Shown here piece after piece: positions 8,638 through 16,652 of a stretch of 64,000 nt of DNA. A program made the position numbers and the translations under genes. Numbering within the stretch: position 1 is the stretch's first letter; the number at the start of each line of letters is the position of its first letter. The notes below the pieces were generated by a model, which ran no database searches, was not told the origin of the DNA, and saw only the letters and a program-made list of their open reading frames with translations. The stretch comes from UBA1447 sp964612185 (GTDB taxonomy: Bacteria > Bacillota > Clostridia > Oscillospirales > Acutalibacteraceae), in NCBI GenBank assembly GCA_964612185.1, contig CAZTCR010000002.1, forward strand, positions 103,631 through 167,630, in the 5' to 3' direction.

Positions 8638-9618
8638 ATGTTGAATGTTGCAATGCTGAGCAAATGGCATGTCCATGCGGAAGGTTATGCCAGGCAAATC
8701 AAGGAATACGGCGCGAACATTTCCTGTGTTTGGGATGAAAATGCCGAAAGAGGAAGGGAATGGGCGAAGCAGCTTGGCGCTGACTTTGAGCCTGATCTTG
8801 ATCGTCTTCTGGAAAGGGCGGATGTTGACGCGGTTGCCTGTTGCGCGCCGACCGCTATGCACAAGGATATTCTCGTAAAAGCCGCTAATGCCGGCAAACA
8901 TATTTTTACCGAAAAAGCGCTTGCGCCAACAGTTGCCGAATGCGACGAGGTTGCTGCGGCTGTAACAGCAAACGAAGTTAAGTTCCTTATCTCGATGCCT
9001 TGGCGGTGCAAACCGGAGCTCCTGTATGCCAAAAAGGCGATTGAAGACGGACTTTTGGGCGATCTAACCATGATTCGCATCCGAAACGCCCACAACGGGG
9101 CAACTGCGAACTGGCTGCCCGACTATTGGTATGATGAAAAGATGGCCTGCGGCGGCGCAATGATGGACCTGGGATGCCATCCTATGTACGAAGCAAGTTT
9201 TTTGTGCGGCAGACCTGCAAGGATATCGTCCATTTTTAACACTATTACAGGCAGGGAAGTTGATGATAATGCAGTTAGTGTTGTCGAGTTTAAAAATAAA
9301 TGCATAGCTGTACTCGAAACTGCGCTTGTCAGCTTTAATTCACCCTCTGCATTTGAACTGTACGGTACGGAAGGCACATTGATAGAAAGAGACGGCAGTT
9401 TCAGGCTCGCAAGCACTCATCTTGAAAATTCGGGGTTTGAACCCGTAAAAGAAATGCCAAAAGAATTACCCAGCCCGATTGTTATGTTCCTGGATGCCTG
9501 CACAAAGGGGACTTCGATCGAATTCGGCCTGGACGCTGCGCGAAACCTGTCTGAATTGCTTGAAATGGCGTACATTTCACACAAAAAAAACTCAGTTGAG
9601 GGATTTGATGAGGTATAA
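8638..9618 (+). CDS. Gfo/Idh/MocA family oxidoreductase
   Basis: An NAD(P)-dependent oxidoreductase of 326 residues. The N-terminal Rossmann part carries AAPTAMHKDI-like substrate contacts and the family motif as EKALA (usually EKPLA). The C-terminal half is the alpha/beta dimerisation domain, with GGGAMMDLGCHP-type residues (GGAMMDLGCHPMYE) that contain the catalytic Asp/His region. The usual GxGxxG is weak at the N-terminus (VAMLSKWHVHA), which is common in divergent members. AAGGAG stands before the ATG. Substrates are typically sugars, inositols or sugar derivatives. The end overlaps the transporter gene by 11 bases, so the substrate may be what the transporter moves; that is inference. 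Confidence 0.82.
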   Translation: MLNVAMLSKWHVHAEGYARQIKEYGANISCVWDENAERGREWAKQLGADFEPDLDRLLERADVDAVACCAPTAMHKDILVKAANAGKHIFTEKALAPTVAECDEVAAAVTANEVKFLISMPWRCKPELLYAKKAIEDGLLGDLTMIRIRNAHNGATANWLPDYWYDEKMACGGAMMDLGCHPMYEASFLCGRPARISSIFNTITGREVDDNAVSVVEFKNKCIAVLETALVSFNSPSAFELYGTEGTLIERDGSFRLASTHLENSGFEPVKEMPKELPSPIVMFLDACTKGTSIEFGLDAARNLSELLEMAYISHKKNSVEGFDEV

Positions 9619-10501
9619 GAACAAAACATTAATTTCCGAGCTCAGTCTGCTCGGCATAGCGTTTATTTGGGGAGCCGGGTTCATTGTTGTTAAAAACTCG
9701 CTAGATTCCATCACGCCATTGTGGCTGATGGCAGCGAGGTTTGTGGTGGCTGCTGTAGCGATTTGCGCCATTTTTTACAAAAAAGTTAAAATGATCGACA
9801 AAGGCAGTTTGGCAGCCGGCATTATATGCGGTATTTTTATCTATTTTGCTTTTGCTTTTCAAACAGTGGCCATACAATATACAACAGCCAGCAAGAACGC
9901 GCTGTTAACCGCAACCTATGTGGTTTTCGTACCGTTCATCTTTTGGATACTCATTAAGACAAAACCGAAGGTTACACAAATTGCCGCGGCGTTTCTTTGT
10001 TTTGCCGGTATTTTTATGCTGATGTTCAACGGCAGTTTCGGCAATGTGAATTTAGGCGATATATTAACGGTTATATGCGGTCTGCTGTTTGCGTTTCAAA
10101 TTGCTCTTTTGGGTATCTATTCGAAGAAATACGACACCATTGTGCTTACCATTGTTCAAATGGTTACCTGCGCGGTAATCGGGTTGGCGCTGGCGTTGGT
10201 GTTCGATGATGCACCCAAACGGATGAGCGGCTCAACGGTGGGTTCTGTTTTATACTTAGGTCTGCTGAGCACCTGCCTTGCCTACCTTGTGCAGACCGTC
10301 GCGCAGAAATATACGACTCCTTCGCATACCTCGTTGATTATGAGTATGGAGTGCGCCATCGGCTGCATCCTGTCGGTTATCATTTTTAAGGATGTTTTTA
10401 CCCCATTGATGTGGGCGGGCAGCGTGCTGACATTTGGCTCGGTTATTTTGTCTCAGCGCAGCAGCAGAAAAGAACTCGCAAAGGCAATACTCAGTGAGTA
10501 G
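9608..10501 (+). CDS. DMT/EamA family transporter
   Basis: A 297-residue inner-membrane protein with about ten hydrophobic segments arranged as two EamA repeats. The first repeat holds the typical FIWGAGFIVVK start and AAR(F)VVAA; the second begins near GDILTVICGLLFAFQIALLG. Family members export or import small metabolites such as amino acids or nucleosides. The ATG at 9608 is chosen because it begins directly before the first membrane segment and overlaps the oxidoreductase stop by 11 bases; an upstream in-frame ATG at 9479 would add an implausible hydrophilic head. Substrate unknown. Confidence 0.83.
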   Translation: MRYKNKTLISELSLLGIAFIWGAGFIVVKNSLDSITPLWLMAARFVVAAVAICAIFYKKVKMIDKGSLAAGIICGIFIYFAFAFQTVAIQYTTASKNALLTATYVVFVPFIFWILIKTKPKVTQIAAAFLCFAGIFMLMFNGSFGNVNLGDILTVICGLLFAFQIALLGIYSKKYDTIVLTIVQMVTCAVIGLALALVFDDAPKRMSGSTVGSVLYLGLLSTCLAYLVQTVAQKYTTPSHTSLIMSMECAIGCILSVIIFKDVFTPLMWAGSVLTFGSVILSQRSSRKELAKAILSE

Positions 10502-10533
10502 TATTGTTTTAATCTGAAAAGAGGAAGGTTGCA

Positions 10534-11703
10534 ATGAAAAAAACTATCAAAGTGACACTATCGCTTATAATGGTTTCAGCGATGACACTCTCGATCGGGA
10601 GCGCATCACTCGCACAAGGTTTAAACGGGGCGAGTAAAAGCTTGAAATTCAGCACAAACGGAAAATTCAAAATTATACAAATCGCAGACCCGCAGGACAA
10701 TGAAAATCCCCGCAGGGCGATGCTGGATATGCTCAATGCCGCGTATGACAAAGTAGAACCGGATTTGGTCATTTTTACCGGTGATAACATGCTCGGCAGG
10801 ATTGCCGATAATAAAAGCGACCAGAAAGCATATGAAGTTGTTGAAAAAGCGCTCGGGCATCTAATCCGGCCTCTGGAAGAAAGAGGGATTCCTTTCGCGG
10901 TAACCTTCGGCAATCACGATGATCAGTGCGGGATTTCAAAAGAAGAACAAATTAAGATTTATCGCCGTTATTCGAATTGCATCGGTTTTAACGATACGGA
11001 TCCGTCTATAGGCCGAAGCACCTTTAACTTGCCGGTTTTGAGTTCAGATGAACAAAAAGTATCCTACAATCTTTGGCTGATGGAATCGGCCGGTTTGGAC
11101 GAAAGCGGCAATTACTTTGAATATGTCAGCACAGCGGCGCTGGAATGGTACAAGGTAAAAAGCGATGAATTGAAAGCGGCAAACGGCGGTGAACCGGTTA
11201 TGTCGCTGATGTTTCAGCACATACCTGTTCCGGAAACTTATGAATTACTCACTGAGGTTGCCAAAGGAACGAAGGGCGCTGTGAACAAAGACGGCAAGTA
11301 CTTTATTCTTAATAAAACATTAGCAACCGGCTTTCTTGGGGAAGGCCCGTGTGTAACCCAAAAGAACTTCGGCCAACTTGACACAATCGCCGCTCAGGGC
11401 GATGTCAGCGGCATCGTTTTTGGCCATGACCATGTCAATTCATTTACCGGCAACCTGCGCGGCGTGGACATTATTCAAACGCCCGGCGCTTCTTTCCGGT
11501 CCTACGGTAATGATTTGCGGGGCGTCAGAGTATTTGAAATTGACGAGAACGACACACAAAACTACCAAACCTATACCTTGGATTTCTATGATCTGATGGG
11601 GAATGGATTAAAAGAAAAACTTCAATTCATCTTCAGCGCTGATGAGAAAATACCGCTTAGAATCGCCGTGTGCCTTTTCCCCGTGCTTTTACTTTTTCTC
11701 TAA
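10534..11703 (+). CDS. Secreted calcineurin-like metallophosphoesterase
   Basis: A 389-residue phosphoesterase with an N-terminal signal peptide (about 1-28, MKKTIKVTLSLIMVSAMTLS start). Metal-binding motifs are in order: IADPQD (the first motif has DPQ where many members have DxH), GDN at about 87-89, GNHDD near 127, a lone His in MFQHIP, and GHDH near 305. The last 17 residues are hydrophobic (IAVCLFPVLLLFL) and may anchor the protein. AGAGGAAGG precedes the start. It is last in the operon, followed by a terminator at 11741. It probably acts outside the membrane on phosphate esters or nucleotides; the substrate is unknown. Confidence 0.82.
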   Translation: MKKTIKVTLSLIMVSAMTLSIGSASLAQGLNGASKSLKFSTNGKFKIIQIADPQDNENPRRAMLDMLNAAYDKVEPDLVIFTGDNMLGRIADNKSDQKAYEVVEKALGHLIRPLEERGIPFAVTFGNHDDQCGISKEEQIKIYRRYSNCIGFNDTDPSIGRSTFNLPVLSSDEQKVSYNLWLMESAGLDESGNYFEYVSTAALEWYKVKSDELKAANGGEPVMSLMFQHIPVPETYELLTEVAKGTKGAVNKDGKYFILNKTLATGFLGEGPCVTQKNFGQLDTIAAQGDVSGIVFGHDHVNSFTGNLRGVDIIQTPGASFRSYGNDLRGVRVFEIDENDTQNYQTYTLDFYDLMGNGLKEKLQFIFSADEKIPLRIAVCLFPVLLLFL

Positions 11704-11740
11704 TAATTCACCAAAAATCTAAGCGCATTGGTTAAAAATG

Positions 11741-11777
11741 AAAAGCCGTCAATTATTGAAAATTGACGGCTTTTTTT
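11741..11777. terminator. Rho-independent terminator, probably bidirectional
   Basis: Arms of 14 bases (11741-11754 and 11761-11774) with a 6-base loop, followed by T residues on the plus strand. The A-rich left flank gives a U-run on the minus strand too. It would end the galK operon and also the minus-strand tRNA-Pro transcript. Confidence 0.85.
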
Positions 11778-11852
11778 GGTCCGAGTGACAAGACTTGAAC
11801 TTGCGGCCTCTTGACCCCCAGTCAAGCGCGCTACCAGCTGCGCCACACCCGG
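11777..11852 (-). tRNA. tRNA-Pro (anticodon GGG)
   Basis: A cloverleaf can be drawn on the minus strand with CCA encoded at 11777-11779. The acceptor stem pairs CCGGGTG with CACTCGG (one G-U). The anticodon stem is CTTGA/TCAAG and the 7-base loop CTGGGGG gives anticodon GGG. A promoter-like TTGCAA-17-TATTAT lies upstream at 11865-11893. Confidence 0.93.
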
Positions 11853-11864
11853 ATAACGCTCAAA

Positions 11865-11893
11865 ATAATAACACAGATGCCGGGTATTTGCAA
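11865..11893 (-). promoter_or_regulatory. Promoter of tRNA-Pro
   Basis: Read on the minus strand, -35 TTGCAA (11888-11893) and -10 TATTAT (11865-11870) are 17 bases apart, 12 bases ahead of the tRNA. Confidence 0.55.
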
Positions 11894-12041
11894 GCGGATA
11901 GACCTATTTTATGTAAAATATTTGGGATTGAATAATTTGATAAAAAACAGAGATAAACAAAGTAAATCGGCGTAAATCGGCGTATGCGTTACCTAATGTG
12001 CAATAGAGCTGGGTTTTATATAGACTTTTGCAAAAAATATA

Positions 12042-12070
12042 TTGACATTTGAGCGTTTTCGCTTTATATT
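12042..12070 (+). promoter_or_regulatory. Promoter of the potABCD operon
   Basis: TTGACA (12042-12047) and TATATT (12065-12070) at 17-base spacing. The leader to the TTG start at 12136 contains only a small hairpin (GCCGT/ACGGC). Confidence 0.8.
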
Positions 12071-12135
12071 TGTATCTATCCCAAAGTAAAATATTATGTG
12101 AATGCCGTCCAACGGCAGCGAAAGGGGCTGCATAA

Positions 12136-13257
12136 TTGGAAGAAAAAATCATCATCGACCTGAAAAATATATCGTTAAAATTCGGCGATGAACAGATTTT
12201 GACAGATTTAAATCTGTATATCCGTGATAAGGAGTTTGTTACCTTGCTCGGTCCTTCGGGCTGCGGCAAAACGACAACTTTGCGTATTATTGCCGGATTT
12301 TTGGCGCCGGACAGCGGCGAAGTAATTTTTGAAAATGTTAATATCAATGGTGTTCCTCCTCATAAAAGGCAGGTTAACACCATTTTTCAGCGTTATGCGC
12401 TTTTTCCGCACCTCAATGTTTATGACAATGTTGCTTTTGGCTTGCGTGTCAAAAGACAGCCGGAAAAACAGATCAAAGATAAGGTGGAAAGCATGCTTTC
12501 GCTGGTCAACCTGAAAGGTTTCGGCAAGCGTCATGTCGATTCGCTTTCCGGCGGGCAGCAGCAGCGCGTTGCTATCGCCCGTGCCTTGGCAAATGAACCC
12601 CGTGTGCTGTTGCTGGATGAACCCTTGGGCGCTCTTGATCTCAAGCTGCGCAAAGACATGCAGGTGGAGCTAAAAAGTATTCAACAGCGGCTCGGCATCA
12701 CTTTCATTTATGTGACACACGACCAGGAAGAGGCTTTGTCCATGTCCGACATTATTGTCGTGATGGATAACGGAGTCATTCAGCAAATCGGGACGCCGCT
12801 GGATATTTATAATGAGCCCAAAAACGCTTTTGTCGCGGACTTTATTGGCGAGAGCAATATTTTGGACGGCATTATGCGCAGGGACCTCAATGTTGAGTTC
12901 TCCGGCCATCGCTTCAAGTGCCTTGATTCCGGCTTTGCCAAGGACGAACTGGTGGATGTTGTTGTCCGGCCGGAGGATGTTGATGTGGTTAAAGTGGATG
13001 AGGGTATGCTCCGCGGTACCGTTACATCTGTTGTGTTTAAAGGTGTGCATTTTGAAATCATTGTCGACCTGAAGGGCTTTAAATGGATGATCCAGTCCAC
13101 TGATTATCAGGAAGTCGGGACTGAAATCGGACTTTCTATCCCGCCCGATTCAATTCACATTATGAAAAAGTCCATTTATTCCGGCACCTTCGGCGACTAC
13201 AGTTCATTCAGTGAGGAGTTTGACGAGCTTTCCGACCCGAGCGAGGAAGAAGCATGA
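12136..13257 (+). CDS. potA: Spermidine/putrescine ABC transporter, ATP-binding protein
   Basis: The ATPase of a polyamine importer, 373 residues, bound to the inner face of the membrane. Walker A is GPSGCGKTT (about 40-48), the signature is LSGGQQQRVAIARAL, Walker B is LLLDEPLGALD, and the H-loop is in YVTHDQEEAL. A TOBE-type regulatory domain fills about 280-355. It starts at TTG (12136) with AAAGGGG about eight bases upstream. The gene overlaps potB by 4 bases (ATGA). The complete potABCD order supports polyamine rather than another PotA-like substrate. Leader and start codon suggest moderate translation. Confidence 0.93.
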   Translation: MEEKIIIDLKNISLKFGDEQILTDLNLYIRDKEFVTLLGPSGCGKTTTLRIIAGFLAPDSGEVIFENVNINGVPPHKRQVNTIFQRYALFPHLNVYDNVAFGLRVKRQPEKQIKDKVESMLSLVNLKGFGKRHVDSLSGGQQQRVAIARALANEPRVLLLDEPLGALDLKLRKDMQVELKSIQQRLGITFIYVTHDQEEALSMSDIIVVMDNGVIQQIGTPLDIYNEPKNAFVADFIGESNILDGIMRRDLNVEFSGHRFKCLDSGFAKDELVDVVVRPEDVDVVKVDEGMLRGTVTSVVFKGVHFEIIVDLKGFKWMIQSTDYQEVGTEIGLSIPPDSIHIMKKSIYSGTFGDYSSFSEEFDELSDPSEEEA

Positions 13258-14078
13258 ATAAAAAATCCTCAGCCGGCAGCAAAACAATTGCTTCGCCGTA
13301 TCTGATTTGGTCACTGCTATTTATTGTCGCGCCGATGTTCTTTGTTGTCTACTATTCTTTTACAACAAGCAGCGGTAGTTTCACTTTTGAAAACATTGCG
13401 GCGCTTGGCAAATATACCGGGACCTTTGTCCGCTCAATTTGGTTTGGCGTGCTCGCAACGGTTATTTGCCTGATTCTGGCATTCCCGGCGGCATATTTTA
13501 TTGCAAAAACATCAGTTAACTCGCAACGCACAATGGTCGCGCTTGTTATGCTGCCGATGTGGATGAATTTTCTGATCAGAACTTATTCCTGGATGGCAAT
13601 TTTACAGGATACGGGCATCATTAACACTCTGCTCGGTAAAATCGGGATCGGTCCTTTTGCTATGCTCAACACGCCGGGGGCGGTTATACTCGGCATGGTT
13701 TATAATTTTTTGCCTTTCATGATTCTGCCGCTGTATTCCGTTATGTCAAAACTTGACAAAAGTGTGATTGAAGCCGCGCAGGATTTGGGGGGAAACCGCC
13801 GTACAGTAATGCGCAAGGTGATTGTACCGCTTAGTATGCCGGGCATTGCCTCCGGGCTGACTATGGTTTTTGTGCCGTCGGTAAGTACCTTCTATATCTC
13901 GCAAAAACTTGGCGGCGGTTCTTTTGATTTGATCGGGGATGTAATTGAACGGCAATTCCAGCAGTCCTACAACTACAATCTGGGTGCGGCGATATCGCTT
14001 GTATTGATGATTCTCATTCTGCTTTGCATGGCTTTCCTCAACAAGTTTACAAGCGACGAGGAGGGGATGGTGATATGA
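13254..14078 (+). CDS. potB: Spermidine/putrescine ABC transporter permease PotB
   Basis: A 274-residue inner-membrane permease with about six membrane segments. The cytoplasmic EAA loop reads EAAQDLGGNRRTVMRKVIVPLSMPG-like (residues about 178-203), the docking site for the ATPase. It starts in the potA stop (ATGA overlap) and ends in a 4-base overlap with potC. With PotC it forms the heterodimeric channel of the polyamine importer. Confidence 0.93.
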   Translation: MNKKSSAGSKTIASPYLIWSLLFIVAPMFFVVYYSFTTSSGSFTFENIAALGKYTGTFVRSIWFGVLATVICLILAFPAAYFIAKTSVNSQRTMVALVMLPMWMNFLIRTYSWMAILQDTGIINTLLGKIGIGPFAMLNTPGAVILGMVYNFLPFMILPLYSVMSKLDKSVIEAAQDLGGNRRTVMRKVIVPLSMPGIASGLTMVFVPSVSTFYISQKLGGGSFDLIGDVIERQFQQSYNYNLGAAISLVLMILILLCMAFLNKFTSDEEGMVI

Positions 14079-14902
14079 AAATTCCCTCTAAAATTTATAC
14101 TGCTCTGATATTCATATTTCTCTACGCGCCGATTATTGTCATGATTTTCTTTTCGTTTAACTCATCCAGCAGCACCGGGCTTTTTGCCGGTTTTTCATTG
14201 CGGTGGTATACAGTGCTGCTCAGCGATAAAAGCATCATGCAGGCACTGTCTAACACGCTTGTTCTTGCAATATCATCCGCTTTAGCCGCAACGGTTATCG
14301 GTACAGCCGCAGCGGTCGGCATAGACAAATGGAAGAAAAACTGGGTTCGCAGCAGTGTAATGGGCGTAACAAACATTCCGATGATGAATCCGGAAATTGT
14401 TACCGGCGTTTCGATGATGCTGCTGTTTGTTTTTATGGGCAGAATCATCGGCCAACAAGCAATTCTCGGTTTTGAAACGCTGCTTATCGCCCATATTACC
14501 TTTAACCTGCCGTATGTGATGCTTTCTGTTTTGCCTAAGCTCCGGCAGACAGATCCGCACCTTGCCGAGGCTGCGCAGGATCTCGGCTGTACCCCATTCA
14601 AAGCGTTTTTCAAGTCCGTACTGCCGTCTATCACCCCCGGGATTCTTACGGGATTGCTTATGGCTTTTACACTCTCGCTGGACGACTTTATCATCAGTTA
14701 CTTCACCACGGGTCCGGGATTCCAAACATTGCCGATTGCAATATTTTCCATGACAAAGAAAAGGGTGAAACCGGACATGTACGCGCTATCCACGCTTATT
14801 TTTATCAGCATACTCGTCCTTCTGATTTTGATGAATGTCGCGCAGGCACGGGGTGAGAAGACAAAAAACAAACATAAAAACGAAAATAGAGGAGATGCTT
14901 AA
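14075..14902 (+). CDS. potC: Spermidine/putrescine ABC transporter permease PotC
   Basis: A 275-residue second permease of the polyamine importer, with six predicted membrane segments and the EAA loop EAAQDLGCTPFKAFFKSVLP. The ATG at 14075 is preferred to an in-frame ATG at 14024 because GAGGGGATGG lies just upstream, the overlap with the potB stop is the standard 4 bases, and the first membrane segment begins right after it. The stop directly abuts the potD start. Confidence 0.92.
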   Translation: MKIPSKIYTALIFIFLYAPIIVMIFFSFNSSSSTGLFAGFSLRWYTVLLSDKSIMQALSNTLVLAISSALAATVIGTAAAVGIDKWKKNWVRSSVMGVTNIPMMNPEIVTGVSMMLLFVFMGRIIGQQAILGFETLLIAHITFNLPYVMLSVLPKLRQTDPHLAEAAQDLGCTPFKAFFKSVLPSITPGILTGLLMAFTLSLDDFIISYFTTGPGFQTLPIAIFSMTKKRVKPDMYALSTLIFISILVLLILMNVAQARGEKTKNKHKNENRGDA

Positions 14903-15964
14903 ATGAAAAAAAATCTTTGCCTGGTCTTGGCGGTCGTGCTGCTCACATCAACCGTGTTGTTTGGCTGCCAAAAGAAAACAACACAAACCCTATATGTTTA
15001 CAATTGGGGTGAGTATATCTCGGACGGTTCCGATGATACACTCGATGTCAACAAAGAGTTTGAGAAGCGTTTTGGGATTAAGGTCGTTTACGACACTTTT
15101 GAAAACAATGAGGTCATGTATTCGAAAATTAAAGGCGGCGGTGTGAATTACGATGTGCTGATCCCTTCGGACTACATGATTGAAAGAATGATAGCTGAAG
15201 ATATGCTGCAAAAAATCGATTTTACAAATGTGCCGAATTATCAATACATCGATGCAAAATATAAAGGTCTTTCCTATGACCCGGCAAACGAATATTCCGT
15301 TGCGTACAGCGTGGGGTCTATCGGTTTAATTTACAACACAACCCTTGTGGAAGAGGAGCCGACCAGTTGGTCCGCTCTTTGGGATACCCGATACAGTAAA
15401 AAAATCTTAATGATCAATAACCCGCGTGATGCCTTTGCCATTGCACACAGTATCCTTGGCATTGATTACAATACCACCAACGAAGCGGATTGGAAAGCCG
15501 GCGCGGAAAAATTGAAAGAGCAAAAAGCCGTTGTGCAGGCATATGTTAACGATGAGGTGTTTAACAAGATGGAGTCGGGTGAGGCCGCACTTGCGCCTTA
15601 CTATGCCGGTGACTTCCTGACCATGCAGGAAAACAATCCGGACTTGGCATTTGTTTATCCGAGCGAAGGCGTTAACTCCTTTGTGGATGCGATGTGCATA
15701 CCGAAAAACGCTCTTAATAAGTCCGCGGCGGAGTTGTATATCAACTTTATGCAGGACCCTGAAATAGCTTTGGCCAACGCCGAATATATCTATTACGCAA
15801 GTCCGAATACGGCAGTGCTTGCCAATGAAGATTATTCGCTCGCCGGTGATGAAGTTATTTATCCGGATGCGTCTGCGCTCTCAAAGACAGAAATATTTAA
15901 AAATCTGCCGCAGGCAACGCTTAATTTAATGAGCACTTTGTGGGATGAAGTTAAATTGTATTGA
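14903..15964 (+). CDS. potD: Spermidine/putrescine-binding lipoprotein PotD
   Basis: Extracellular substrate-binding lipoprotein of the polyamine importer, 353 residues. It has a lipoprotein signal with lipobox LFGC (Cys22). The typical PotD start of the mature domain, YVYNWGEYI, follows at about 31-39, and YDVLIPSDYMIERM and the aspartate- and tryptophan-rich polyamine pocket regions are visible. It begins on the base after the potC stop, with GGAG in the end of potC serving as ribosome site. Putrescine versus spermidine preference cannot be judged. Confidence 0.93.
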   Translation: MKKNLCLVLAVVLLTSTVLFGCQKKTTQTLYVYNWGEYISDGSDDTLDVNKEFEKRFGIKVVYDTFENNEVMYSKIKGGGVNYDVLIPSDYMIERMIAEDMLQKIDFTNVPNYQYIDAKYKGLSYDPANEYSVAYSVGSIGLIYNTTLVEEEPTSWSALWDTRYSKKILMINNPRDAFAIAHSILGIDYNTTNEADWKAGAEKLKEQKAVVQAYVNDEVFNKMESGEAALAPYYAGDFLTMQENNPDLAFVYPSEGVNSFVDAMCIPKNALNKSAAELYINFMQDPEIALANAEYIYYASPNTAVLANEDYSLAGDEVIYPDASALSKTEIFKNLPQATLNLMSTLWDEVKLY

Positions 15965-16086
15965 CGAGGCAAGTACATCAACCATAAAAGGTTGAAACAG
16001 CACATGAACAAGGATATCGTATTCGTTTGAACACAGTGGGTGTCAGGTTGATCGTCAGATCGCGCATAAAATATTTGGCAAATCGC

Positions 16087-16115
16087 TTGACACCCAAAGT
16101 GCCCTTTGTTATAAT
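16087..16115 (+). promoter_or_regulatory. Consensus promoter of the tRNA-Leu pair
   Basis: Perfect TTGACA (16087-16092), 17-base spacer, perfect TATAAT (16110-16115), 15 bases ahead of the first tRNA-Leu, as expected for a strong stable-RNA promoter. Confidence 0.85.
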
Positions 16116-16130
16116 TATCACCGTTGCCAT

Positions 16131-16214
16131 GCGAGAGTGGCGGAATCGGCAGACGCGCACGTTTGAGGGGCGTGTGGTAATCCCGTACGGGTTCAAGTCC
16201 CGTCTCTCGCACCA
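16131..16214 (+). tRNA. tRNA-Leu (anticodon GAG)
   Basis: A type II tRNA with a long variable arm. The acceptor is GCGAGAG/CTCTCGC, the anticodon stem is CACGT/GCGTG around loop TTGAGGG (anticodon GAG), the T arm is ACGGG/CCCGT, and CCA is encoded. Confidence 0.93.
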
Positions 16215-16256
16215 ACTTGGCGGGTTCCCAACGGAGCCCGCCAAACAACTAAACGA

Positions 16257-16343
16257 GCGGGTATGGCGGAATTGGCAGACGCGTTAGATTCAGGTTCTAA
16301 TGTTCGCAAGGATGTGCAGGTTCAAGTCCTGTTACCCGCACCA
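16257..16343 (+). tRNA. tRNA-Leu (anticodon CAG)
   Basis: A type II tRNA. The acceptor is GCGGGTA/TACCCGC, the anticodon stem is TTAGA/TCTAA with loop TTCAGGT (anticodon CAG), and CCA is encoded. It probably shares the transcript of the tRNA-Leu(GAG) gene 42 bases upstream. Copies of its 3' end occur in the next 170 bases. Confidence 0.93.
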
Positions 16344-16385
16344 AAATTGAAGCATTCCATACTTTGTATGGGATGTTTCAATTTT
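16344..16385 (+). terminator. Hairpin terminator after the tRNA-Leu pair
   Basis: A long imperfect hairpin (about 19 base pairs with G-U pairs, loop TTT at 16363-16365) ending in TTTT. It starts right at the encoded CCA of tRNA-Leu(CAG). Confidence 0.7.
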
Positions 16386-16390
16386 GATAT

Positions 16391-16509
16391 GTGGGTGTTA
16401 AGGACTTGAACCTTTTCAAGCTCCTGTTACCCGCAATCACTTTGTGGTTGCGTCTCGGTTTTTCTGGTAAGCGTTACTGACTTGAACCTTTCAAGATCCT
16501 GTTACCCGC
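16391..16509 (+). repeat. Two inverted-copy units derived from the tRNA-Leu 3' end
   Basis: Units at 16391-16434 and 16466-16509 each end with a near copy of the tRNA-Leu(CAG) 3' end (TTCAAGxTCCTGTTACCCGC). In each unit an inverted partial copy of the same sequence stands in front of it, so each can fold into a hairpin. An unrelated hairpin, GCAATCAC/GTGGTTGC, lies between them. Apart from these and the promoter at 16599, I see no gene in 16386-16652. Confidence 0.7.
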
Positions 16510-16598
16510 GTTCAAAGTATAGGCTTGAACCGCGGAAAGTCAGTTATTTTCTCGTCTCTAAATCATGTCTACAAGGATTCAGACCCTATCAATTCTCA

Positions 16599-16627
16599 TT
16601 GACACTAAAAGCAAAAAATGCTACAAT
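16599..16627 (+). promoter_or_regulatory. Promoter of the GH99/71-like gene
   Basis: TTGACA (16599-16604), 17 bases, TACAAT (16622-16627). The start codon follows 25 bases later. Confidence 0.8.
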
Positions 16628-16652
16628 CCAACCAGAAAGGCGGTGATTCGCC

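Noticed and set aside
15965..16030. Terminator behind potD
   Set aside because: A TCAACC/GGTTGA hairpin exists but has no T-run, so it is too weak to call.
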